Source of the DNA: Streptomyces sp. CG4
GTDB lineage: Bacteria; Actinomycetota; Actinomycetes; Streptomycetales; Streptomycetaceae
Direction of reading: 5' to 3'
Assembly (NCBI RefSeq): GCF_041080655.1
Contig: NZ_CP163525.1
Location: 7,440,001 to 7,504,000, forward strand
Length of the DNA: 64,000 nucleotides
The position numbers and the translations under genes are program-made. This document shows, one piece after another, positions 33,314-40,119 of the stretch. The notes beneath the pieces were generated by a model that did not search any database, had not been told where the DNA came from, and saw only the letters and a program-made list of their open reading frames with translations. Numbering within the stretch: position 1 is the first letter of the stretch; the number at the start of each line of letters is the position of its first letter.

Positions 33314-34278
33314 GCGGCACGCTCCTTGCCGTCGGGGGACTCGGGCGCGGACTCGCCGGTGAGCCGCAGGAAGACGTCGTCGAGGGTGGGCGGGCGCAGG
33401 CCGGCGTCCAGCAACGGCACGCCCGCCGCGTCGAGTTCGCGCACCAGGCGCGGCAGCGTCAGGGTCGGATCGGTGCTGACGGCGCCGACGGCGTTGCGGT
33501 CACGGTCGAACACCGGCTCGCTGCCGGTGAGTTGGTCAAGTACGGCGGCCGCCTTCGACAGCGCGTCGCCGTCCGCGACCACGGCCTCCGCGTACGATCC
33601 GATGAGCGCCTTGAGTTCGGCGGGCGACCCCGTGTGCGCGACCCGGCCCTGGTCCACCAGGGCGATGTCGTCCGCGAGCTGGTCGGCCTCCTCCAGATAC
33701 TGAGTGGTCAGCAGCACGGTCGTACCGTCCGCCTTCAGCTCGCGCACCGCCTGCCAGATACGGGCGCGGCTCGCCGGGTCGAGTCCGGTGGTCGGCTCGT
33801 CGAGGAAGAGCACATCGGGGCTGCGGACGAGGCTCGCCGCGAGGTCCAGCCGACGCCGCATGCCGCCCGAGTAGGTCGCGGCCCTGCGGTCGGCGGCCTC
33901 GGTCAGACCGAAGCGCGCCAGCAGGTCGTCGGCCCGCGCGGCCGGTCCGTGCACCCGGTGCAGTCGGGCGAACAGCCGCAGGTTCTCGCGGCCGGTGAGA
34001 TCGCCGTCGACCGAGGCGTACTGCCCCGTGACCCCGATCCGGCTCCGCACGGCGGCGGCGTCCCGCACCAGGTCGTGCCCCGCGACCCGCGCGGAACCGG
34101 CGTCCGGCCGCAGCAGCGTGGTCAGCAGCCGCACGGCCGTCGTCTTGCCGGCGCCATTCGGGCCGAGCAGCCCGCAGACCGTCCCCTGCGCCACCGCCAG
34201 ATCCAGTCCACGCAGGGCGTGCACCGCGCCGAAGCGCTTCTCCAAGCCCTCACTAAGTACAGCGTACGTAGAAGTCAT
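33310..34278 (-). CDS. ABC transporter ATPase (DrrA-like)
   Basis: 322 residues from MTSTYAVLSEG. Walker A GPNGAGKTT, Q-loop TGQYASVDGDLTG, signature YSGGMRRRLDLA, Walker B VLFLDEP and the H-loop replaced by TTQYLEEAD, as usual in DrrA/CcmA-type exporters. The C-terminal DrrA extension (LTLPRLVRELDAAGVPLL, PTLDDVFLRLTG) is present. One arm of the operator pair lies inside its first codons, so a bound repressor would also block the start. Confidence 0.93.
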   Translation of the reverse strand: MTSTYAVLSEGLEKRFGAVHALRGLDLAVAQGTVCGLLGPNGAGKTTAVRLLTTLLRPDAGSARVAGHDLVRDAAAVRSRIGVTGQYASVDGDLTGRENLRLFARLHRVHGPAARADDLLARFGLTEAADRRAATYSGGMRRRLDLAASLVRSPDVLFLDEPTTGLDPASRARIWQAVRELKADGTTVLLTTQYLEEADQLADDIALVDQGRVAHTGSPAELKALIGSYAEAVVADGDALSKAAAVLDQLTGSEPVFDRDRNAVGAVSTDPTLTLPRLVRELDAAGVPLLDAGLRPPTLDDVFLRLTGESAPESPDGKERAA

Positions 34279-34310
34279 GTCGTGACCATAACGCACTGCG
34301 TACGCTGTAC
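34257..34310. promoter_or_regulatory. paired GTAC-N3-GTAC operators between drrA-like and TetR genes
   Basis: GTACAGCGTACG (34257-34268) and its exact inverse CGTACGCTGTAC (34299-34310) form a 12-bp inverted repeat with a 30-bp spacer. Each arm is itself a near-dyad, GTAC-N3-GTAC. A TAGGAT box follows at 34316. This suits a TetR protein repressing both divergent promoters. Confidence 0.75.
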
Positions 34311-34341
34311 GAAACTAGGATGGTGGCCGAGGTGATGATCG

Positions 34342-35052
34342 ATGGCAGTCCGAGGGGCCGTCCCCGAAGTGATCTGGGCGCGTCCCGAGCGCACCGGCCG
34401 GGGCCCGAGACCGGCGTACACTCGCGACGACATCGCGGCCGCCGCCGTCCGCATCGCCGACGAGCGGGGGCTCGACGCGGTGTCGATGCGGCATGTCGCG
34501 GCCGAGCTGGGCTGCGGCACGATGTCGCTGTACAACTACGTCCCCCGCAAGGAGGACCTGTACGAGCTGATGGTCGACGCGATCAGCTCGGAGCACGAGC
34601 TGTGGGAGCCGAGCGGGGACTGGCGGGCCGACATGCTCCGGGTGGCCCGGCAGACGCGTGAGCTGATGCGTCGGCATCCCTGGCTGCCGCGCCTGATGTC
34701 ACCGGTGTACGGCTTCAGCCCCCATGCCCTGCGCTATCTGGAGCACTGCCTGGCCTGCCTGGACCCGCTGGAGGCGTCCTACGGCACCAAGCTGGAGCTG
34801 CTCGCGATGCTGAACGGCATCGTGACGACGTACGTCCGCAACGAACTCGACACCGCCGAGCGGGTGCGGGCGCTGCCGTGGTCCGAGGCCGAGGAGAACG
34901 CGGTGCGCGGTGCCTACCTCGGCCGTCAGGTCGCTTCCGGCGCGTATCCGAGGATGGCGGCGGCGTTCGGGGAGGATGCGGGGCCGATCGATCTGGACGC
35001 GGTTTTCGAGCGGGCGTTGGGGCGGCTTCTGGATGCGTTCGCGCTGCGCTGA
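34342..35052 (+). CDS. TetR family regulator of the DrrAB-like exporter
   Basis: 236 residues with GAGGTGA about 7 nt upstream. A 25-residue N-terminal arm precedes the HTH (YTRDDIAAAAVRIADERGLD, VSMRHVAAELGCGTMSLYNY). The C-terminal domain belongs to the TetR_C group common beside DrrAB-like transporters, with an AMLNGIVTTYVRNEL helix lining the ligand pocket. The divergent layout and the inverted GTAC repeats indicate autorepression and control of the exporter. Confidence 0.92.
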   Translation: MAVRGAVPEVIWARPERTGRGPRPAYTRDDIAAAAVRIADERGLDAVSMRHVAAELGCGTMSLYNYVPRKEDLYELMVDAISSEHELWEPSGDWRADMLRVARQTRELMRRHPWLPRLMSPVYGFSPHALRYLEHCLACLDPLEASYGTKLELLAMLNGIVTTYVRNELDTAERVRALPWSEAEENAVRGAYLGRQVASGAYPRMAAAFGEDAGPIDLDAVFERALGRLLDAFALR

Positions 35053-35068
35053 CCTGGCTGGTCCGGCG

Positions 35069-35113
35069 GGTGCGGCTCGTGGGCGGCTGGTCGTGCAGTT
35101 CCCCGCGCCCCTG
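35069..35113 (+). repeat. dispersed Streptomyces intergenic repeat, family 1 copy A
   Basis: The core GCTGGTCGTGCAGTTCCCCG continues as CGCCCCTGG. It matches, in inverse orientation, the element at 49255-49299, including the flanking GGTGCGG. I recognise this as a repeat scattered through many Streptomyces genomes. Confidence 0.75.
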
Positions 35114-35129
35114 GGGGGGATTGCCCCCA
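35112..35129. terminator. TGGGGG/CCCCCA hairpin between convergent genes
   Basis: TGGGGG (35112-35117) pairs with CCCCCA (35124-35129) across a 6-nt loop, directly after the dispersed repeat. It separates the TetR gene from the convergent ISP-like gene. Confidence 0.55.
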
Positions 35130-35147
35130 ACCCGTCTGCAAAGCGGG

Positions 35148-36302
35148 CTAGATGAGGGCGAACTGGCCCTCTGGGCCCTCCTCGTGGTGGTCCAGGACCG
35201 AGGCGGGGCGGTGGGATGCCTCGGGTGCCGGGAGGATGCCCGCCTCCCGCAGGTCGGTCGCGGTGATCGCCGACGTCACCTTCAACTCCGCCCGCTGTGG
35301 GCGCAGTTCGGCCAGCAGGGCCAGGACCGTGATCAGTTCCAGGAGTTCCGAGGTCCAGGCCTGGGGCCAGGCCGGCGGGCGGATCGCGGCGAGGGTGCCC
35401 GGGTCGGGCGGGGTCGTGCGGGCCGTGAACCAGGACTCCAGGACGCGGGCACCGGCCACCTCGTAGTCCCAGGCCGCCCGCGGGACGGGGGAGACGCGGC
35501 CCTCGTCCAGGTGGAGAGCTTCGTCCTCGGGGTCGTAGCCGAGAGTGACGGGCCGGGCCGGCAGGGGTGCGCGTACGTAGGGGCGGCGGCCACCGGGCAG
35601 CTTGGGGCGCTCGCCGTCGCGGCGCATCAGCCACAGCATGCGGCGGCCGATTTCGACGCCGGTCGACCAGAGGTCGGGGTCGTCCGTGAGCGGCACGGTC
35701 AGGTCGGGGGCGGTGGCTGCCAGGATCCAGGACAGGACGTCCGCCGGGGCGGGGGCGGTGCCGAGGCGGCAGGCCAGGTGGGCCGTCAGGCCCGGCGCGA
35801 GATTGGGTTCCGTGCCGCCGGGGCGGCGGTACAGCGGACGGACGCGGCCCGTGCGGAGGGTGGGGAGCAGCGCGGTGACCAGCAGGGGGTCGGTCTCGTC
35901 CCCCGTCTCCACGGTGAACACCTGCTGCGCGTCGGCCACGCGCCACAACTCCGGCCGGGCGGTGTCGATCAGCCGGTGGTCCGGGATCAGCCACTGCTCG
36001 TCGAAGGGCCCAGCGAGCACACGCACGGGCTCCGCGCAGGGGCCCTCGGCGCGGACCAGCCGCTCGGTGCCGGTGGACTGGCCGGGCAGTTGGCCCACCG
36101 CCGAACCGGTCGTGCGGGCGCGCGTCGGCTCGAACAGAGCCTCCCGGTCCGGCCCTTCGGCCTTCAGCAGGGCGTCCCAGCGGGCCTTCAGGGAGCCGGG
36201 GTCGGGTGCCGCCGGCCAGCCACGGCCCAGCCGCAGCGGTGCGACGGACCACGGCATGAGGTCCGCCAGCAGCGGAGCGTCGTCGTACGTCACGCGGGGC
36301 AT
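35148..36302 (-). CDS. orphan type ISP restriction-modification C-terminal (specificity-like) protein
   Basis: 384 residues. I recognise the C-terminal domain of type ISP restriction-modification enzymes from the run of motifs VTYDDAPLLADLMPWSVAPL, RVLAGPFDEQWLIPDHRLID, ELWRVADAQQVFTVE, LYRRPGG and HLDEGRVSPVPRAAWDYEVAGARVLESW. Full-length enzymes also carry nuclease, helicase and methyltransferase domains; none is present here or alongside. The protein may keep DNA-binding ability without cutting. It may otherwise serve another process altogether. The start is clean and there is no sign of truncation inside the frame. Confidence 0.65.
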   Translation of the reverse strand: MPRVTYDDAPLLADLMPWSVAPLRLGRGWPAAPDPGSLKARWDALLKAEGPDREALFEPTRARTTGSAVGQLPGQSTGTERLVRAEGPCAEPVRVLAGPFDEQWLIPDHRLIDTARPELWRVADAQQVFTVETGDETDPLLVTALLPTLRTGRVRPLYRRPGGTEPNLAPGLTAHLACRLGTAPAPADVLSWILAATAPDLTVPLTDDPDLWSTGVEIGRRMLWLMRRDGERPKLPGGRRPYVRAPLPARPVTLGYDPEDEALHLDEGRVSPVPRAAWDYEVAGARVLESWFTARTTPPDPGTLAAIRPPAWPQAWTSELLELITVLALLAELRPQRAELKVTSAITATDLREAGILPAPEASHRPASVLDHHEEGPEGQFALI

Positions 36303-36327
36303 CGTACGACCTGACCGGGACGCGGTA

Positions 36328-37077
36328 TCAGGTCGCCTCCAGGGTTACCGTGAACGAGAAGCGGTCCCCCCGGTAATGGATCACCGCCACATCCAGCACC
36401 CGGCCCTCGGTGTCGTAGGTGACGCCCGTGTAGTGCAGGATCGGGCTGAGCAGCGGCACCTGGAGGAGGCGGGCGGTCTCCGGGTCGGCGAGGCGGGCCT
36501 CCACAGTGTCCGTGATCCGGCTGATGTCCGCCTTGACGACGTCCCGCAGCACCTTGGTCATCGGCCAGCGGACCAGGTCGTCCGGATCGAGCCGCGCGGC
36601 GAGTTCGGGGCGGATGTGGTTGACGGCGTGGTTGGTCGGCTCGCCGGTCTTCTCGTCGTGGCGCAGGCGGTGGTACGCCGCCACGTGAGGGAGGCCGGGG
36701 AAGTACTCGGCGAGCCCGGCCGGCACGGGCACCGGGCCGTGGTCCAGCAGTTCGGTCGTCATCCCGGACTGCTGGGCCACGATCGCATCCACCGAGCCCA
36801 GCAGGCGCACGGGCGCCCCGCGCAGCACCCCGGGCTCGATGAACGTGCCGCGCCGCCGGTGCCGGCTGATCAGCCCCTCGTCCTCCAGCTCCTTCAGCGC
36901 CTGCCGCATCGTCAGCACGCTCACGCCGTAGTGCTCCGCCAGCTGCTCCTCCGTGGGCAGCCGCAGCGGGTCCTCGGGGGAGCGGCCGAGTATCGAGGCG
37001 CGCAGCGACTGCGACACCTGGTACCACAGCGGCAGCTTGCGGTTCAGGACGATCGAATCCGGAGCGAAGGAGGTCAC
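36328..37077 (-). CDS. GntR family regulator, HutC subfamily (UTRA domain)
   Basis: 249 residues. The winged helix (PLWYQVSQSLRASILG, LPTEEQLAEHYGVSVLTMRQ) is followed by a UTRA effector domain (about 95-245; YHRLRHDEKTGEPTNHAVNH, VEARLADPETARLLQVPLLSP). Adjacent hmgA lies upstream on the same strand, 45 bp away. The regulator could therefore respond to an aromatic-acid intermediate and control tyrosine degradation, but that link is positional. Confidence 0.9.
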   Translation of the reverse strand: MTSFAPDSIVLNRKLPLWYQVSQSLRASILGRSPEDPLRLPTEEQLAEHYGVSVLTMRQALKELEDEGLISRHRRRGTFIEPGVLRGAPVRLLGSVDAIVAQQSGMTTELLDHGPVPVPAGLAEYFPGLPHVAAYHRLRHDEKTGEPTNHAVNHIRPELAARLDPDDLVRWPMTKVLRDVVKADISRITDTVEARLADPETARLLQVPLLSPILHYTGVTYDTEGRVLDVAVIHYRGDRFSFTVTLEAT

Positions 37078-37122
37078 GCGGCTATCCGTACCTGTCGATG
37101 AACATGCGGCGCAACAGAGGCG

Positions 37123-38469
37123 TCAGGCACGGAAATGACGCTGAAGCCCCTGCCACACGTCGTCGTAGCGCTGCTGGAGGTGGTCCGCGCCGGCCGCGTG
37201 CGGGGTGAGGGTCACCGGCCAGCGGGTCTCGAACATGAACGCCAGCCCGTCGTCGATCTTCTGTGGCTTCAGCTCCGCCGCGCTCGCCCTGTCGAAGGTC
37301 TCCCGGTCCGGCCCGTGCGCCGACATCATGTTGTGCAGCGAGCCGCCGCCCGGCACGAAGCCCTCCGCCTTGGCGTCGTACGCGCCCTCGATCAGGCCCA
37401 TGTACTCGCTCATCACGTTCCGGTGGAAGTACGGCGGCCGGAACGTGTTCTCGCCCACCAGCCAGCGGGGGGCGAAGACGACGAAGTCGACGCCGGCCAG
37501 GCCCGGGGTGTCCGAGGGCGAGGTCAGCACCGTGAAGATCGACGGATCCGGGTGGTCGTACGAGATGGTGCCGATCACATTGAAACGGCGCAGGTCATAG
37601 ACGTACGGCACATGGTTGCCGTGCCAGGCGACCACATCGAGCGGGGAGTGGTCGTACGTGGCCGTCCAGAGGTTGCCGCAGAACTTGTTCACCACCTCCA
37701 CCGGGCCACTCACGTCCTCGTACGCAGCGACGGGTGCCCGGAAGTCCCGGGCGTTGGCAAGCCCGTTGGCGCCGATCGGGCCGAGATCGGGCAGCTGGAA
37801 CGGCGCCCCATAGTTCTCGCACACATAGCCTCGGGCGGACTCGTCCAGGAGCAGCACACGGAAGCGCACCCCACGCGGAATCAACGCCACATGGGCGGGC
37901 TCCACAGGGAGCAGGCCGAACTCCGTGTGCAGCAGCAGTCCGCCGTGCTCCGGCACGATCAGCAGCTCGCCGTCGGCGTCGGAGAAGACGCGGTCCATCG
38001 AGGCGTTGGCGTGGTAGAGGTGCACCGCCATGCCGGTGCGCTGTCCGGCGTCGCCATTGCCGCCGAGCGTCCACAGCCCGCCCAGGAAGTCGGTGCCGGC
38101 CGGCGGCTCGGGCAGAGGGTTCCAGCGCAGCCGGTTGGGGTCGGGCACGGTCTCGGTGAACGGGGCCGTACGGATCGCGCCGTTGTCGGCTCGGGTGAAC
38201 GCCGGGTGCGCGGCCGACGGGCGGATGCGGTAGAGCCAGGAGCGGCGGTTGTGCGCGCGTGGCTCGGTGAACGCCGAACCGCTCAGCTGCTCCGCGTACA
38301 GCCCGAGCGGGGCCCGCTGCGGCGAGTTGCGGCCCTCGGGCAGGGCGCCCTGCACCGCCTCCGAGGCGTGTTCATTGCCGAACCCGGTCAGATACGACAG
38401 TCCCGCGGCGGTCTTCCGCGCTCCCCCACGCTCGCATTCGCTCGCGCGGGAGGTACCCCCATCGCTCAT
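37123..38469 (-). CDS. hmgA: homogentisate 1,2-dioxygenase
   Basis: 448 residues. The enzyme opens the homogentisate ring in tyrosine/phenylalanine degradation, giving maleylacetoacetate. Family marks are unmistakable: LTGFGNEHASEAVQGALPEG, YHANASMDRVFSDADGELL and the iron site PPYFHRNVMSEYMGL (His, Glu) with SLHNMMSAHGPD (His). GGGAGC precedes the chosen ATG. Residues 2-18 (with GGTSRASECERGGARK) are an insertion relative to the usual short N-terminus and coincide with a dispersed repeat-like DNA element. The insertion is in frame and far from the active site, so function should survive. Confidence 0.95.
   Translation of the reverse strand: MSDGGTSRASECERGGARKTAAGLSYLTGFGNEHASEAVQGALPEGRNSPQRAPLGLYAEQLSGSAFTEPRAHNRRSWLYRIRPSAAHPAFTRADNGAIRTAPFTETVPDPNRLRWNPLPEPPAGTDFLGGLWTLGGNGDAGQRTGMAVHLYHANASMDRVFSDADGELLIVPEHGGLLLHTEFGLLPVEPAHVALIPRGVRFRVLLLDESARGYVCENYGAPFQLPDLGPIGANGLANARDFRAPVAAYEDVSGPVEVVNKFCGNLWTATYDHSPLDVVAWHGNHVPYVYDLRRFNVIGTISYDHPDPSIFTVLTSPSDTPGLAGVDFVVFAPRWLVGENTFRPPYFHRNVMSEYMGLIEGAYDAKAEGFVPGGGSLHNMMSAHGPDRETFDRASAAELKPQKIDDGLAFMFETRWPVTLTPHAAGADHLQQRYDDVWQGLQRHFRA
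38421..38460 (+). repeat. dispersed repeat-like element inside the hmgA start region
   Basis: The segment begins CTCCCCCACGCTCGCATTCG and ends CGGGAGGTACCCCC. I recognise the class CTCCCCCAC-n-GCTTCGCTCGAGCGGG-n-CCCCC as a common Streptomyces intergenic repeat. Here it encodes part of the extra N-terminal residues of HmgA. Confidence 0.65.
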
Positions 38470-38501
38470 GATCGCTCCCTTGCGCTCCTGAGGCACTCCT
38501 G

Positions 38502-38525
38502 ATTCCTATGTATCACCGTAGGAAT
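38502..38525. promoter_or_regulatory. ATTCCTA-N10-TAGGAAT operator upstream of hmgA
   Basis: A perfect 7-bp inverted repeat (38502-38508 and 38519-38525) with a 10-bp spacer lies 33 bp upstream of the hmgA start. Its symmetry and position suggest the repressor site for hmgA; which protein binds is not shown. Confidence 0.6.
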
Positions 38526-38642
38526 AGCTGGGGGAGTGCGCAAGGGGACCCCGAGTACTCCGTCCGGCGGACTGCGCGGGGTGGCCGGAACCAGACCTCA
38601 GACGGATTCGCGGGGCCGGAACGTTGTTCTACTCTCCCGGAC

Positions 38643-39212
38643 ATGCCCATGACGCCGTGGACCCGCAGGACGCTCGCCGCGCTCGCGGCATGCGTCCTGC
38701 TGCCGCTCGGCGCGGCGGGCTGCACGACCGGCCACGCCCACGGGGCCACGGTCTCGTCCTCGCCGGTCGGCAAGGTCCTGGACGACACCGACGAGACCGG
38801 CCGGCATCTGCGCGAGGTCGACAAGAAGAACGCGCCCGAGGTCGAAGTCGAGGTGACCCCGCACTTCGGCGGCGGCTGGGACGTCCGGCTGTCCTTCCGG
38901 AACTTCCGCTGCTCGGCCCCCGGCGCCGCCCCGACGGCGGTGACCGGGCGCGGGCTCGTGCACCTCCTCGTCGACGGCCACCCGGTCACCCGGCTGCGCA
39001 CCCGCGCGTACCGCCTGCCCGACCGCCTCGTCCCGCACGGCACCCACCACGTCACCGCGCGCCTGTACGCCGACGACGGCACCGTGTGGGCCGTACGCGC
39101 CAAGCCGGTGCAGAGCACCGCCGACATCACGGTGTCCGACGCGGAGGCGGCCACGGACCGGCCCTCGACGTCCACCACGACCTCCACCACGACCGTGGTC
39201 GTCGGGAAATGA
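38643..39212 (+). CDS. putative lipoprotein, unknown function
   Basis: 189 residues. The N-terminus MPMTPWTRRTLAALAACVLL ends in PLGAAGC, a plausible lipobox with Cys27 as the lipidated residue; the RR pair hints at Tat export. The mature part has a predicted beta-sandwich (VEVEVTPHFGGGWDVRLSF, GLVHLLVDGHPVTRLRTRAYR) and a Thr/Ser-rich tail. It is divergent from hmgA and 64 bp upstream of a TetR gene. No known family is recognised. Confidence 0.7.
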   Translation: MPMTPWTRRTLAALAACVLLPLGAAGCTTGHAHGATVSSSPVGKVLDDTDETGRHLREVDKKNAPEVEVEVTPHFGGGWDVRLSFRNFRCSAPGAAPTAVTGRGLVHLLVDGHPVTRLRTRAYRLPDRLVPHGTHHVTARLYADDGTVWAVRAKPVQSTADITVSDAEAATDRPSTSTTTSTTTVVVGK

Positions 39213-39276
39213 GTGCACCGCCCACTCTTCTCCGTACGGGAGGGCGAGGTTCACCGGACCCCGCCGGAGAGGCATC

Positions 39277-39897
39277 ATGAAGTCCGTGCCCCATGCGACA
39301 TCGCTCCGCCGTGCGCCCGTTCAGCGGCGCAGCGCCGAACGGCTGACCAGGATCCTCGACGCCTGCGCCGAACTCCTCGACGAGGTCGGCTACGACGCGC
39401 TGAGCACCCGCGCCGTCGCCCTGCGCGCCGGTGTCCCCATCGGCTCCGTCTACCGGTTCTTCGGCAACAAACGGCAGATGGCCGACGCCCTCGCCCAGCG
39501 CAACCTGGAGCGGTACACCGAGCGTGTCACCGAGCGGCTGGAGCAGGCACGCGGTGGGGGAGGCTGGCGGGCGGCGATGGATGCCGTCCTCGACGAGTAC
39601 CTGACCATGAAGCGCACCGCGCCAGGCTTCTCCCTGGTCGACTTCGGCAACCAGATACCGGTCGGCGCCCGCCATGCCGGGCCCAACACCCGCGTCGCCG
39701 ACCGGCTCACCAAGCTGCTCTCCGGCTACCTCGACCGCACACCCGACGACGAGCTGCGCCGGGTCTTCCTGGTCGCCGTGGAAACCGCGGACACCCTCGT
39801 CCAACTGGCCTTCCGGACCGACCCGGACGGGGACGAGGCGATCATCACCGAGACCCGGGAGCTGCTGCGGGCGTATCTGGGGCGCGTGCTCGACTGA
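39277..39897 (+). CDS. TetR family regulator
   Basis: 206 residues. HTH: AERLTRILDACAELLDEVGYDALSTRAVALRAGVPIGSVYRFFGNK (positions about 20-65), followed by a C-terminal all-helical ligand domain. Downstream lie an array of ACCG-NN-CGGT dyads and an 18-bp palindrome in front of a molybdopterin oxidoreductase gene. The regulator probably represses that gene, and the array continues straight from its stop codon. Confidence 0.9.
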   Translation: MKSVPHATSLRRAPVQRRSAERLTRILDACAELLDEVGYDALSTRAVALRAGVPIGSVYRFFGNKRQMADALAQRNLERYTERVTERLEQARGGGGWRAAMDAVLDEYLTMKRTAPGFSLVDFGNQIPVGARHAGPNTRVADRLTKLLSGYLDRTPDDELRRVFLVAVETADTLVQLAFRTDPDGDEAIITETRELLRAYLGRVLD

Positions 39898-40020
39898 ACG
39901 GTCCCCGGCCCAATCCGACCGAACGGTCCCCGGCCGAACCCGACCGAACGGTCGCGCGGTCGAACTCCACGGAACGGTCCTCGGCCGAACTCGACCGAAC
40001 GCTCACCCGGCCGAATCCGA
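39893..40020. repeat. tandem array of five 25-26 bp units with ACCGAACGGT dyads
   Basis: Units start at 39893, 39918, 39943, 39969 and 39994 and have consensus ACCGAACGGTCCCCGGCCGA plus four or five bases. Unit lengths of 25, 25, 26, 25 and 27 are not multiples of three, so the array is not coding. Each holds the partial dyad ACCG-AA-CGGT, similar to the perfect palindrome just downstream. Confidence 0.85.
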
Positions 40021-40047
40021 AGAGTCACCCGAAGGACTCCCCTCCAT

Positions 40048-40065
40048 GCATACCGGTCGGTATGC
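40048..40065. promoter_or_regulatory. 18-bp perfect palindromic TetR-type operator
   Basis: GCATACCGGTCGGTATGC is fully symmetric and lies 55 bp before the oxidoreductase start. The ATACCG...CGGTAT form is typical of TetR-family operators. Confidence 0.8.
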
Positions 40066-40119
40066 TCGCCCCGAGCCCCCGTGCTCACCCGGCATCGCCG
40101 CCGACCCCCGGGAGGACCC

